Notes: a model not told the origin generated them from the sequence alone. A DNA stretch of 64,000 nucleotides from Hypericum androsaemum (GCA_963995505.1 OZ023180.1:18552689-18616688), one strand, 5' to 3'; numbered from the stretch's first letter, positions 36,326 through 49,011 are shown. A program made the numbers and translations.

Positions 36326-37106
36326 ACATGTTCACTTTAGTACCATGTAGTTTGAATATTTTTACATTGATACTATGTGCTTTAAAATGTATCAAACCAG
36401 TGACCGATGTTTGACATTTTGACACTTTATTGACACAAACAACGTTTTGTATTTATCATTTGGATAATGTATACTTGCATCTTTGAGATTTAGAAAAAAA
36501 AACTGAGTTATGTTAAGTCGATAGTTAGTCTAACTGTTAATTTTTTGGGTGAATAGTCTAACTGTTAATTAGATTTGAAAAGACTAGATTGCGCTTCTTC
36601 ATATGAGCCCCTCATCTTCAACGAACAACCAGAAGACTGATCTGATTCACCAACTCTGTCGCACCACCCAACAAAACTCACCCGATTGACAGTCCTCCTT
36701 CCGCCATAGCCATCCTTCCCGATCATCTAGAAGTCGTTCAACTGCGTCTGCCTCGCAACTACGATCCTCCAATCGTGGTCTCGGCCTCCCAAGGAGGTCA
36801 CACTCCACCAGGGAAAGAGGCACACATGGTGCAATATTCACGAGTTTGCGCGCGATTCACTCCACGTTTGAGGGCTGCCACCTCGTCCGCTCCATTCCCC
36901 GCTCCTTCTGTGTCCGCCTCCACAAGCGCAACCTCCACATAGCCTCTGCCCTCCTCCCCGAGCTCACCTGTATCTTCAACATCTCCACCAACCGGCACCT
37001 GTGTCAAAATAAAAAATCTCAATCACCGGTTTGATGTATTTTAAACTACCTGGTATCAAATTCAAAAAGACTCAAATCACAAAGGTACTGAAATGAACTT
37101 TTTCCC
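36326..37106. mobile_element. Degenerate long-TIR element with GC-rich cargo
   Basis: The left arm (TTCACTTTAGTACCATGTAG, then ATCAAACCAGTGA) is inverted at the right (TCACCGGTTTGATGTATTTT, then GGTACTGAAATGAAC), arms about 100 bp. The ACTTTAGTACC end relates it to the elements at 3008 and 59468. The interior (36600-37010) is GC-rich, with frames such as STFEGCHLVRSIPRSFCVRL that look coding but are not identified. No clear target duplication remains. Confidence 0.6.
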
Positions 37107-37302
37107 AAAAAATAATGGATTTTGACAAGCCACATGTTACTCCACATGACAATAAGGAGTGACGTGAAATGTTAGGTGGTGGGATAGCATGGGAGTTGTT
37201 GTCCGTATTACTAAAGTGTCAAAATATTAAACTTTAATGATAATTAAAAAATTCTCTTTAATTTATTAGTATCTTAAGAACTTTCATATATTTACAAATA
37301 TT

Positions 37303-37553
37303 CTAATTTTTTTAGATTTCTTTTTTAACGTTGCACGGTCAAGGATATTTTGGTAAAAACAGAAGCTTATCATTTTCGTCCATGGAGAAAAACGCGAGAT
37401 TATTTTTGCACGTTTGTCAAACCGGGTGTGTTCTGGATTTCACAAACCTGCAAAAATAACAAGTTTTTTTTCAGTGGACAAAACTGATAGGTTTATTTTT
37501 TTAGCAAAATATCCTTTACCACGTAACATTAGAAAGAAATAAAAAAAGTTAAG
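37303..37553. mobile_element. Palindromic MITE, about 250 bp
   Basis: Left half CTAATTTTTTTAGATTTC, AAGGATATTTTGGTAAAAA and TTATTTTTGCACGTTTGT matches the inverted right half (ACAAACCTGCAAAAATAA, TTTTTTTAGCAAAATATCCTT, GAAATAAAAAAAGTTAAG). The two halves together fold back almost fully. No coding content. Confidence 0.7.
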
Positions 37554-40098
37554 CGCAAGCTAAACTTAGTCAATCATTTGTCCAATTTTTTTATAGCATA
37601 AATACGGTTTCAATGGTTGGATTTGATCTAACCAGGTCCGATGTGTATGAAGTAGTGTTAAATACTTGTTGAGAGAGTTTTGTCACTTTTTAGAGATTCT
37701 ACCTGACTCGAATTAGATTAGTCGGTCCGATAAGCAGGATATCAATTGGTTAAAAAAAAGGTTGGATTTCATCAATGAAGGAAATTTTAAAATTGTGGTT
37801 GTGTGACCACCAGGGTCACAATTATGATATAAGCATGTCGAACTTTTCCGAATTAATGTATGGCAAAGTTACAAACTGTAATGTTTACAAGGTAGAAAAT
37901 TCTCATAAATGATTCCGTACATTTCCAAAATGACGTCATGCAAAAATTGATGAGTTTATGAAGCTTAGAGGAGAGGTCGTAGGAGATGCAAGTCACCACA
38001 GAAAACTTATAAAAGTGTCTAATTTGTATATTGTTTATTTCCCAATTCTCTAGACGCTTTTTGGTTTACACTTCTGATATTTGGATAGCTAGTTTAAATA
38101 AGATAGAATTTTTGAAAAGTGATAAATTTTTTCTATTTTCACAGATAATAAGAGTATATAGTACACGTGTCACAAGAGCTCTATTTAATTAAAAAATTGT
38201 ATAGTACATGGAACATTCTAGGCATCTAATTTTCGTTACATAAATAGAACCATCACACAACGAACACCTGAGGATGAAGTTGGTTGATGACTAATGTTGC
38301 AACAATATGAAAAGCCAAACATTGAAGATCATGGGGCAATTGGAAAATCCTAAGCTAGGATCCTAATAAATAGTCTATATTATCATCCAATATTTGTCGG
38401 CTACATATCTTTGTCTCTTAGGAGAGAACATGGACAATGGACTTTGTATAAGTCATCCATTGTCTTACCTCCTACACGGGAGGAAGTCACTCTCTATAGT
38501 GTAGACTTCTCCATTGTCTCCAAATTCCTAAAAAGTTTTCAAATCTACCATGATTTTGCTCATCTTTAGTACTATTTATTATGAATATTTTTTCGTAAAG
38601 AATTTGTTATGAATGTTTAAGCATTCATGTTTTACTTTCGGTGCCCCTAACACTATCTATCATATTTCTTCAAGAGTGGGTTAGGGTGATTTTTTTAAAT
38701 AAGTATATTTTGAGATATTTCTAATAAAGTTACGACCGGTCGGACCACGAATCAAACTCTACCCGGGTCAGAAAAGGTGGTTAGGACGCCAACCTTACCA
38801 ACCAGACGAAATCTGGTCTGACCAGGTGGGTTGGTCCATTTTCTGACTCGGACCGGGTGGTCTGACCAGATTTGCCCAACCCAAACTAAAAAAATCAGAT
38901 CCGAACTCAATTTTCCGAAATCAACACAAAATAAACTAAATCAACATAGAAAATAATGCTAGAGATGAAATAAATTAATCAATATATGGAGAATATATAT
39001 TTTTAAATGTATAATTTACTCTATATATTATTTTAAAATAGAAAAAATATATAAAAAATCTAGTACGACCAGAAATCTGACCGGTCAGACCTATTGACTC
39101 AGAGGTCGGACCAAAATCTGGGTCGACCTCCGGGTCGTTTTTGAAAACTCGGACGATGAGTACAAATATTGGAATATGTAAAACGTCTAATATAAGAAAT
39201 CTCCTGTGGCTACATGAAAGCCTATGACCTAATGTCGAATAGTTTTTTTTTGAAAGGTCTAATGTCAAATAATTGTTGCCTAATTTTTAAGTCATTTCCT
39301 CCTAGATTTACTCCCGCCATAATATTTCGATTACGACCTTGCGGGTAGCGTTGATGATGAGTCTCTACCTCTCTGTTCCATTATACCGCTAGGCGTTTTG
39401 TCAAATTAAATGAAGAGAGCCTTCTAAGAGGGCCAAACTTTCTAACCAATTTACTTGACTTCATGTTGATCTTATTCGCCTAAGTTGGGTGACTTATCTT
39501 GATGTATCTGTTATATATATTCTCAGTAGCTATGAATATCTTCTTTTAGGGTAGTAGCTGTGAATATCTTGATGTATATTCCATTGCGAGGAAAAAGAGG
39601 GAGCTTGACATGTAATTTTGCTGAAAGCGAGGGTCATGCTAGAAAGTAAGATCGGTCATTATACCTTTTAAGACCATTTTTATCGGTCATCGCGGAAGAC
39701 AAGCAACAAATTAAAAAAAAGAAAAAGAAATGGAGTACTTTTGACCGAGCGACTCAGCTAGGCAATCGGCCGATTGGGCTTTATTTTTTTTAATCTTAAT
39801 TCAATTTTGATGATATATGGTATAATAATATTCGTTAAATTTGATACTGATGTATATTATTTGTGTGTTTATAAAAATAAAAATAAAAATAAATTATATT
39901 TTAATAAAATAAAAAATGACCAGCATGTGAACACCTATTGTAGCTCGATTTATTTCTTTCTAATTTTGCCATTGTTATAATTATGGACGCATACTTTTAT
40001 TTATTCATTATAATTTATATGTAAACATAAATTGATTATAGATAATTTATAGATGAGAGAGAAATTAATTATTTATTTGGTGAGCGATTAGAATTTGT
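37554..40098. other. AT-rich intergenic with dispersed repeats
   Basis: Around 38735-38880 and 39060-39150 are GACCGGTCGGACC/GGTCTGACCAG-type repeats resembling the subterminal repeats of the Mutator-like element at 23227. At 38432-38507 three short hairpins lie side by side. No gene is recognised. Confidence 0.5.
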
Positions 40099-40270
40099 AA
40101 GCTTTTATGGTGCATTGTGATGAAAAAGTTGGAGACCACCTTTCTTGCGACCTAATATTAAACTGTGAAAAAGTTCCGCTCACCAATAAACATAGTCTAA
40201 GCTTTTATGGTACATTGTGATGAAAAAGTTGGAGACCACCTTTCTTGCGACCTAATATTAAACTGTGAAA
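40099..40270. repeat. Tandem duplication, 100-bp period
   Basis: AAGCTTTTATGGTGCATTGT and onward recurs exactly 100 bp later (from 40199), with GTGCATTG changed to GTACATTG. About 72 bp of the second unit are retained. Confidence 0.85.
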
Positions 40271-40519
40271 AAATTTGAGAGACTATGAATTATTAGAATT
40301 TGTAAAGTTTAAAAGAATTCTGATTTTATAAAATAAGAGTTTGATATCAATTTCATAATTATACTTTATAGCATACGCCCCTTAAACAAATTCCTGGGAT
40401 TGGATATTGAATTAGTCATTACACGATTTTTTTAAATCATTAAATATCTAGATACTCACTAAATTGACTAATCATATTAATTAGAGTATACGAGGAAATT
40501 ACTTATTGTTACAAAATAT

Positions 40520-40735
40520 GGGGTAGAGTTCTCAAAGAAGAACAATGGTGATCCAATGGTCATGCCAATAGCACACATTGCAGCCAAGAACTGTATCAAT
40601 CGCAATACCATTTTTGAGTTTAGATGCAGTGATCGAGATAGAAGCAACAAGCCTCCTGATTGTAGCCCACATGCCAATACTTCTCCGGTGAAGAGAGAAA
40701 CTCGAAAAGAGAGAAGCAGCTTGAGATAGACACAA
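40520..40735 (-). pseudogene. Possible LINE reverse-transcriptase tail fragment
   Basis: The minus strand reads MWATIRRLVASISITASKLK and then a CNVCYWHDHWI piece, resembling the IGNG...FWHDHW region just before the zinc-binding domain of plant LINE proteins. The match is short and damaged. Confidence 0.35.
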
Positions 40736-41573
40736 AGTGTAAATAAATTGACGAAAATTTTTACTTCAATTTTTGACAGATGTTACCAAGAGTTTAGTTA
40801 TTAAAAAAATCCTCCTTTTGGGGCTCTAAACAAAGAGAAAAACTAGACAAGGAGGGTCACCAATACGAAGTGAGACGTCGTAATTCACCCTCCATAAGAG
40901 GTGTTGCCTTTCTACGAGGCCAACCTCTTATCAAATAGACCACGAAAGAATTTCCAATGCCCTATCCTGTTCATGGTTCCACCAATAGGAACCTAGAAGT
41001 ATTAAAAAGGAAATTATGGACCTTGCATCAAAGATAACCCATTCATTCTGTACATTTATCCACGGTTTTTTTGGTAGGTAAAATAGCTTTATTAATATTA
41101 AGTGAGAAAGTAAATTTTTTTTGCACTATCCACGAAATTGTGCGTTTGTGAAAAATTTATGGTTAGGCCAGAGATAAGCGAGAAAGTATTTAGAATACTC
41201 TTGAGATTATGGAGTGGTTTAATGTTAATTATCCATAAATTTTAAAGATAGGGACCGTTATTTGGTTGCCTTAGAAACCTCGGGTACAAATACGGAATTA
41301 ATAAACCATAAAACACAATAGCAGCTGGATGACCAAGGCCACATTTTAGCCAATTTGTGACAAAACCTTCATATAGAGTAAGAGAGCGATTTCTTAGTTG
41401 TTTGTTTATGTTATTTGAAAAGATCCTCTGGATTAGGCTTAAATAAGGAAAATTAGGCACATTTGTTGATCAATTCTGGTTAAAAAATCTATACTCGCCC
41501 TATATTGCATAGGTAAACTAAAAATCTACTTGTCAGTTGTCTTTATTTTTGACCAATTTTTGAACAAAAGTAC
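40736..41573. other. Intergenic, possible LINE 3' tail
   Basis: At 41066-41096 TTTTTTTGGTAGGTAAAATA precedes CTTTATTAAT. The same TTTTTTTGGTAGGTAAATA block marks the 3' end of the LINE at 52677, so a minus-strand LINE end is likely here. Nothing else is recognised. Confidence 0.4.
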
Positions 41574-43014
41574 TGTCACGACCCAATTTCGGGGTTGGTG
41601 ATCGGCGCTAAACCCTAATCTATTTACAAAATAAAAGAGGTCTAGCTAGCCTCAAACATATCTTAATCTCACAAAATCATACATGTCAAAAACTCTAGGA
41701 ATTATTCTTTATATTTACCCCAGGATTAAAATGAACACGGTGGCTACGGAGCTGCTAGACAAAGAACCTGCAAAACTGGAGAAAAGGGGTGAGTGTTTTG
41801 GAACACTCCGTAAGCACATAGAACATAACATATCAGTTATGTAAGATACATGTGGGAGAGACAGAACTTAACTATGTCCCACATCAAACCCAATCGATAC
41901 TAACACAAAGTTAGGACAATAAAAGACTATCTCACAAATAAGGTCATCAAAATAATCACATATCAAACATAACCAGAATTTTCAGATAGACCTTCACAAA
42001 CATATAACACAAATCAGATGAACTTTAGATAGGCCTAGATAGTGTCACTCCCACACCGACACGGGGATACCATATCTTAAAGACGCCGTCAGAAACCAAC
42101 CCGCCGACCAAACATATCATATCATATCAGAATTCTTATATCCTCAGTATATGTGCACATATGCCAACAGTCCCAGTTGGTCACGGGTAGACCTCATCAT
42201 CCGCCATCCACAAATAACGTACCAAACATACCAAAATTTATACAAACTAAAATATATTGGCCACATATCCAAATACATATCAAAGTAGCCCCAAGCTAGG
42301 AAACACATATGCCACACAATTCACAAACCAATCCAAGTATGACCAAACATAACACATATGAATATGACGACTTCATAACCAAAACCCATATGCATAAGAC
42401 GCACATACTTAAGTTTGAAGCATGCACATGTACCAAACAAACCAAAGTTGTTATGATCTATATGCTTACCCAATTGAAGTCCGCTCGACGAATGCTCATT
42501 CCTGATCCAATCCTCCTTTCACTTTGGACCTTCGTCCAACCATCTTTCCAAGACCATTTCCTTCACAAAGAACCTTGAGGGAGCCTTACATGCTCTGTAT
42601 AACAATTCCAATATACAAAATGAGGTCAATTCCTCACTTTCCAAAGCAAGTTACTTCTGTTGCTTGAAAATAACCAACTACAGCACAATCGAGAACCAAC
42701 GTCCAAAATGGCTCAAAGTAATCAAAGTAGCTCATTTCCTTTCACTCCTCTGTCCATTACTAACTTACTCATATGTACATAATCTGCACAATAATTGTTC
42801 ATGGCCAGGAGTTCACAAAAGATCTCTTTTGTTCAACCGAATTCACATAAAGCACAAGATATATCCAATCACTTCTAATATCAGAAAATATCTCATATAA
42901 CTCAATATTATACAAAACCAAGTCCATATATTTAACAATATACTACCTCTTATTCTTTCATCATCACACCAAGTCCAAAAACTAACTTAGAATTTCAAAT
43001 AATTCACTTACCAA

Positions 43015-43565
43015 GTCGTTACTCTCAAACTTCTCAATTCTAAACTCAGGCAGATAGTCTATCTTCCAATCATGCTTTGAGGGTGATTCGTTTATCCAAA
43101 CTAGGCATATAATATACCATTAGAAAGATCTTTAAGTCTTCTACAATCTGTATGAGGATACCAAAGTCAAATTCAGAGTCCAAATAGACTTACCAAGTAC
43201 TTCTTTCCAACTACCTTAACTGTATAGTCTAACAAATAGTCTGTTGCCTAAAATACATTTCAGGCTGATTTCGTAATCAAATCATGACATATGATATATG
43301 GTTAGAAAGATCTTGAATTTCTCTAAAACTTTTATCAAGAACTTAAAGTCCAGTTCGAAGCCAAAAGGTACTTACCAAATACTTTTTTTTCTACCAGCTC
43401 ACTTATATACTCCTGTTATCAGTTTGTAGTTCAAAACTAATTTTCCGTTGATTACTTATCCAAATAGAACATATGATATACCATTGGAAAGTTAATTGAG
43501 TCCTCTACAACTGTTATGAAGAGATTAAAGTCCAAATCGAGACAAAAGATAGCTTACCAGGTCAT
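43015..43565. repeat. Three diverged ~190-bp tandem repeats
   Basis: Each unit contains CTTACCAA/AGGT...TACTTCTTTC, an (A)CATATGATATACCATTAGAAAG-like core, CTCTACAAC.TTTATGA and AAAGTCCAAATCGA/AGTTCG. Cores lie near 43107, 43288 and 43468. Confidence 0.75.
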
Positions 43566-43871
43566 TCTTTCTTAACCTACTTCTTTCTCTTTCCTCTTTG
43601 CTCTCTCTCCTTTTTCTTCTCTTTCGTTTTGTGGCCAAGTTCCAGAGGTTTCTACCTCTTTCTTAGTGTTTCTAGGTCTTAAAAATGTGGGATGAGTAAG
43701 CATCAACTATTACTCACCTTTTTGACCAATTTTAATGAATTTGCAAGTGGTGAAAAATGATTGGATGTCTTTTCCAAGTGGTCCAATCAGAATGCAAGTG
43801 ATTATTTTGATGACCTTATTTGTGAGATGGTCTTTTATTGTCCTAACTTTGTATTAGTATCGATTGGGTTT

Positions 43872-44265
43872 TGTTGTTTGTCGGAGGTGGTATACTTGAT
43901 TAGGATCTGGTATAGTCGAGGTAAGAGTTGGACTCTTTCTCCGTAAAATGAGATTGCCCCGTATTCAGTGCTTACGGGCTATGGCAATCATCCCCAAGAT
44001 ACAATGATTAGGCTGCTTCCGAGTTCGTAGCACAACGACCCTCGAAGCTTCAGGCGAACCTTGAATATTCAGAACTTTCTGAGAGAGGGAGAGAGAGCCT
44101 ACAATTACTAACGAATGCTTATGCAAGTTGTATTGGGTTGAGATGCAAATGAGAGGGAGAGGCCTATTTATAGGCGCTGGTGCAAAGTGCCAAGTGCGCC
44201 ACAAGGCGTCCATTGTGACCTGCGTCCAATGCGCCATGCGTATATGCACGTCTACCAGAGTCTTA
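43872..44265 (-). repeat. Truncated 3' LTR of the copia element
   Basis: Shares TGTTTGTCGGAGGTGGTATA, GATTAGGATCTGGTATAGTC and GTGCCAAGTGCGCCACAAG with the 5' LTR at 47269-47708. It carries about 180 bp absent from that copy and stops abruptly where reverse transcriptase sequence begins. Confidence 0.7.
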
Positions 44266-45250
44266 GCTGGAGGTTTGTTAAAAGTTTCAAATTTCTTGAG
44301 TACATTCTCAACATAGTGAGATTGTGACAAGACAATTCCTTCAGTCGTCCTAGAGATTTTAATCCGTAGTATGACGTCAGCTAGACCCATATCTTTCATG
44401 TCAAAGTTGTTCTTTAACGATAAGATCATTACTGCTTCCCATGATTAGCATGTCATCTACATACAGATATACAATTACATAAGCATCAGGTGTGCCTTTA
44501 ATGTATACACATTTATCACACTCATTGATCTTAAAGCCATTTGACATCATTGTTCTGTCAAATTTCTCATGCCATTGTTTCGGCACCTATTTCAGCCCGT
44601 ACAGTGACTTGACCAGCTTGCATACTTTATGTTCTTGTCCGGGGGTAACAAACCCTTCAGGTTATTCCATATATATTTCCTCTTCCAGTTCTCTATTTAG
44701 AAAAGCTATTTTTACATCCATCTGATATATCTCGAGGTTATAGAGTGATGCGACAGCTATGAGCACTCTAATAGATGTGATTCTTGTGACCGGCGAATAC
44801 GTGTCAAAGAAATCATATCCTTCCTTCTATTTGAACCCTTTAGCTACCAACCGAGCTTTGTACTTATCGATTGATCCATCAGCTTTGTATTTTCTTTTAA
44901 GGATCCACTTGTAACCTAAAAGTTTACAACCTGGTGGGAGATCCACGATTTCTCACGTGTGGTTTTGCATGATGGATTCTATCTGGACTAGATAATACCT
45001 CTTGGATTGTCCCAGGTTCATTTTCTAACACGTATATCAGAAAATCTGGACCAAACGACTTGGCCGTTCTGGCCCTTTTGCTACGTCTAGGTTCCTCAAC
45101 AATTTGATGAGAACCTTGAGTAGCTTCATGAGCTCTTTTGTTAGAGCTTGGATCTTTTCTCTCCTTGTTTGAAAATATATTTTCAAAGAACGTTGCATTC
45201 CCACACTTTTAGGCAGAGGTATTTCTACCTTGGCTAGGCACCCCCACACT
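44266..45250 (-). pseudogene. Copia integrase-RT linker and reverse transcriptase, broken
   Basis: Fragments read RRSKRARTAKSFGPDFLIYV near 45050 (linker), then QWHEKFDRTMMSNGFKINEC and YLYVDDMLIMGSSNDLI near 44450-44580 (the YVDD catalytic motif of copia reverse transcriptase) and DMKDMGLADVILRIKISRTT near 44330-44400. Stops and frameshifts separate them. Confidence 0.85.
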
Positions 45251-46330
45251 TTAAGGTAACCGTAGGAAGGCTTTCTCCCTTTCCATAATTCATATGAAGT
45301 TTTGTCCCTTTTCTTGTATTGTAATTTATTTAGAATGTGCTAAGAACACAGCTTTCCCCTACAAGTTCTGGGGTAAGTCTGAGCTAATCAACGTAGCGTT
45401 CATCATCTCCTTACGAGTTGGATTCTTGCATTCAGCTATGCCATTTGATTGAGGTGAGTATGAAGCTGTTGTCGGATGAATAATGCCATTTTGTTGGCAA
45501 AATTCCTCAAACGGAGATACATATTCTCTATCACTTTTAGTGCTAAGTTAATTTTCAACCTCATTCTTATAACTCTTAAAAGCTTCTAGAGCTTCGTCTT
45601 TTCCTTTCAAGAGATGTACATAGCAGTACCTCGTGCAATCATCAATAAATGTGATAAAATACTTTTTCTCACCTCTAGTTTGCACATGTTTCATATCACA
45701 TATGTCGGTATGAATTAACTCTAAAGGTGTAGTACTTCTTTTTACTGAATGAAAATGTGCTTTGATCATTTTACCTCTACACATACTTCACATTTATTGT
45801 TTGGGTCAAACTCTATTTTAGGCAATAAATTTAAACTTATTAACTTTCTTAGTGAGCTCAAATTTACGTGTCCTAATCTATCATGCCATAAGTTAGAACA
45901 CTCAGCCAAGTAAGAAGAATTGATAACTTTATTAGGCCCTTCAAATGCGCGTTTAACAGTTATTACATTCATCTTGAAGAGCCCCCTCTCGAGGTAATCC
46001 TTTCCTACAAAGGTACCAGCCTTAGTCAATACAAACCTATCGACCTCAAATACCATCTTCATCCCAGCTTTGCTTAATAGTGAGCTGGATACTAAATTCT
46101 TACGAATGTCTGGGACATGCAGCACATCCTTGAGGGTCAGCTCTTTTCCGGAGGTTAGCTTCAGCACCACCTGGCCTAGTCCGACTATAGGGGAAGTTAC
46201 AGAGTTACCCATAAATAGCTTCCATCCGTTGATCATGGTGTATGTCAAAAATATCTCCTTGTTTGAGCAGATGTGTCAGATTACCCCTGTGTCAATGAAC
46301 CACTCATTTGGGTTATCCACCAGATTGGCT
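45251..46330 (-). pseudogene. Copia protease end, GAG-pre-integrase and integrase, broken
   Basis: The frame 46248-45766 reads LTLKDVLHVPDIRKNLVSSS and LWHDRLGHVNLSSLRKLI (GAG-pre-integrase, HxxxH-type), ending with the zinc-finger CEVC. The next frame carries [20 protein letters not shown] and [20 protein letters not shown], the integrase core with its first Asp residues. The junction is a small overlap with a frame change. Confidence 0.85.
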
Positions 46331-47246
46331 TCAAACACCATGACAAATAGGTGTAGCTCAGACATGTCTTCGTCTAAATTAGCCTTCTCTCGATCGTCCT
46401 TCTTTGGCAAGCGACAATCTTTGGCCATATGACCGGGCTTGTCGCAGTTGAAGTAATTGCCCTTAATCTTCTTAGCCTTCTTTTGCTTTGGCTCTCGCTT
46501 CTCCTGTTTGTTCCCAGGCTTCTTCCTTTTCTTGCCGGTACCTCCCTCAGCGAGGTGTACCTTAGCCTCAAAGATTGGTCCTGCTGGTCTTGACTTCAGA
46601 CTTTCGATTGTCTTTCTTGATCCTTAGTCTCACGATTAGGTCTTTCAGCCCCATGTCCTTCCTCTTATGCTTGAGGTAGTTCTTGAAGTCCTTCCACAGG
46701 GGCGGAAGGGAGGGGGGTAGCTTCTCAATTAGAGCAGCCACCTGGAAAGACTCGCTGAGTTGCAAACTTTCGGCGTGAATCTCATGTAGAATCAGCTGTA
46801 TCTCCTGAACTTGATCTATGACCTTCTTAGAGTCCACCATCTGGAAGTCGAGGAACCTTCCGATGATGAATTTTTTCATCCCGGCATCTTCCGTCTTGTA
46901 CTTCTTCTCCAGGAAATCTTACAATTCTTTCACAGTCTTGGTACCTGCATAGACATTATAAAGAGTGTCGTCTAATTTATTCAGGACATAGTTACGACAT
47001 GGGAAGTCGCTGTGACTCCATGCATCCAGGGCGTTGATCTTTTGTTGATCAGCCTCATTTTCTGCCACCTTCAGAGCTTCTTCCTTTAAGAACCGAACCA
47101 GGTTGAGCGTAGTCAAGTAGAACATCATCTTTTGTTGTCATATCTTAAACTCGGTGCCATTGAACTTGGCCGGCCTTTCGGTGTGAACAGCTCCCAGGAC
47201 AGTCGGTACTGGTGCCTAAGCAGAGCTTGATGATGCCATCTTCAAG
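46331..47246 (-). pseudogene. Copia gag, stops and a frameshift
   Basis: Starts MASSSSA at 47246, with in-frame stops at codon 8 and where a Trp is expected (KFNGTEFKI/stop/QQKMMFYL). It continues LNLVRFLKEEALKVAENEAD, then HSDFPCRNYVLNKLDDTLYN, then [20 protein letters not shown] and [15 protein letters not shown]. The zinc knuckle region (CxxCxKPGHMAKDC) is present near 46420 in a different frame. This is the gag_UBN2 type. Confidence 0.82.
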
Positions 47247-47268
47247 TACACAAATCTTGTCTTACGAT

Positions 47269-47708
47269 TGTTGTTTGTCAGAGGTAGTGTACTTGATTAG
47301 GATCTGGTATAGTCCAGGTGGGAGGGAGGCTGGCACTCCGAAGGGGTGCTTTCGTTCGGCCAGCAGGCAGACTGGCTGCGCTCATGCGAAGTGCCAAGTG
47401 CACCACAAAGTGCCCATTGCAACCTACGTCCAATGCGCCATGCGCACACACACGTGTGTGTACGCGAGCGCGAGCGCGTGCTCTTGCTCGTGCTCGGATG
47501 GTGCTACGCACCATCCTCGCAGGCAGCTTCGGTCAGCTCTTCAGGTCGAACATTTAATGTTACACCAGCTTAGAGCCTCTCCTTATAAATAGGGAAAAAT
47601 CTCTTGCGATTTTCGATGTGGTAATGATTCTCCCATCCTCAGCTTGGGCTTTTCAGCTTGGGCCTTCCAGCTTGGACCAAATGCATTAATTATGCATTTA
47701 TTCCAACA
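47269..47708 (-). repeat. 5' LTR of the copia element
   Basis: 440 bp with TGTTG...CAACA ends. It includes a TATAAATA-like block (47584-47591) and an alternating CGCGAGCG/GTGTGTG stretch at 47440-47480. Confidence 0.85.
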
Positions 47709-47867
47709 GGTTTGATGTGAGACATAGTTAAGTTCTGTCTCTCCCACATGTATCTGACATAACTGATATGTTATGTTCTATGTGCTTACGGAGTATTCCA
47801 AAATACTCCCCCCCCTTCTCCAGTTTTGCAGGTTCTTTGTCTAGCAACTCAGTAGCCACCATGTTCA

Positions 47868-49011
47868 AGGTTGTCAGGATCGCGATTATAATCATAAGAT
47901 CGCACGATTTTACAAGTCGCCATTGCTCCACTGTGCTGGATCACATGCAAGATCTTAATGTTTAACAGATTGGTGGGATCGCCGAGTATAATCGTAAGAT
48001 CGCAAGATCTGCGATTAAAATCACAAGAATTTTTTCAACTAATTCCCTCCCTGTACCTGCGAGAGATTTAGTGAATATTTTCTGTATTTTTTTTAAAATC
48101 ATATTTTGTGTTTCTTAGAAGTTTCCTGATTTTTGTAAAGATATGTGGTATTTCTTTAATAGTTTAAATCCCTAATAGTGTGCACTATAAAAATAAGGTC
48201 TTTGGTAGTATTCCAAAAGAAAAATAAGAAAGAATTAAACAAGATCTGCGATTAAAATCACAAGAATTTTTTCAACTAATTCCCTCCCTGTACCTGCGAG
48301 AGATTTAGTGAATATTTTCTGTATTTTTTTTAAAATCATATTTTGTGTTTCTTAGAAGTTTCCTGATTTTTGTAAAGATATGTGGTATTTCTTTAATAGT
48401 TTAAATCCCTAATAGTGTGCACTATAAAAATAAGGTCTTTGGTAGTATTCCAAAAGAAAAATAAGAAAGAATTAAATAAGATCGAGAGAGGGATCATCGA
48501 ATATGACATAAGTCGGTCTCCGTCTTTGGTTCTCGTGATTTTGTAATCTAAGTAAATATTTTAATGAACTTCATCGCATGATTTAATAGAGCACTATTTT
48601 TTAGTTCACTTCTTACTAAGATTATGATCATTTTTTTCATGGTTTTGTAGTTCTACGATAGGAATTAAATAATGCTTGCCTACGATAGGAATTAAATAAT
48701 ACCCAAAGTAGGAGGTGAAGATCGTATGGAAGAAGATGTTGGGTTTGATGAGCAGACTGACTCGAATGCTTTGTTAAATTAAAATTTTTTAGATGAGGTT
48801 TGAGAAAATTATATTTTTAGATGATGTTTGAGACAATAAGTGTTTATGACTTATGATTAAATAATAAAAATTTATGTTAAGTTTATTTTTTTAAGTTATT
48901 TTTATAACTTTGTCTATTTGGTGGGATCTTACGATCTGTGTTACGATTCTCCGATCTACGATTTTTTTAAACCCAAATGATTCTAAGTAAGATCCCGATT
49001 TTGACAACCTT
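47868..49011. mobile_element. 1144-bp MITE with 9-bp TSD
   Basis: The ends AGGTTGTCAGGATCGCGAT and ATCCCGATTTTGACAACCTT are inverted repeats, and CCATGTTCA is duplicated exactly at both sides (47859-47867 and 49012-49020). It interrupts the right arm of the inverted-repeat element. No ORF. The interior carries a 237-bp tandem duplication and several GATCGTAAGATCGCA-type dyads. Type is Mutator-like, or hAT if the duplication is counted as 8 bp. Confidence 0.85.
48004..48477. repeat. 237-bp tandem duplication
   Basis: AAGATCTGCGATTAAAATCA and the following 217 bases recur from 48241 almost unchanged, so the duplication is much younger than the surrounding decay. Confidence 0.92.

Larger units (their letters stand above)
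43872..47708 (-). mobile_element. Ty1/copia retrotransposon, nested, internally deleted
   Basis: It interrupts the outer inverted-repeat element, with GGTTT duplicated on both sides (43867-43871 and 47709-47713). The right LTR (47269-47708, 440 bp, starting TGTTG and ending CAACA on the minus strand) is the 5' LTR. Minus-strand order is gag, protease/GAG-pre-integrase, integrase, reverse transcriptase, the copia order. The RNase H region, polypurine tract and 5' part of the left LTR are deleted, joining reverse transcriptase to LTR sequence at about 44265. Many stops and frame changes show decay. Confidence 0.88.

Noticed and set aside
47278..47592. Several overlapping frames on both strands rich in Arg/Ala/Cys
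   Set aside because: They lie in the copia LTR, including an alternating CGCGAG/GTGTG stretch.
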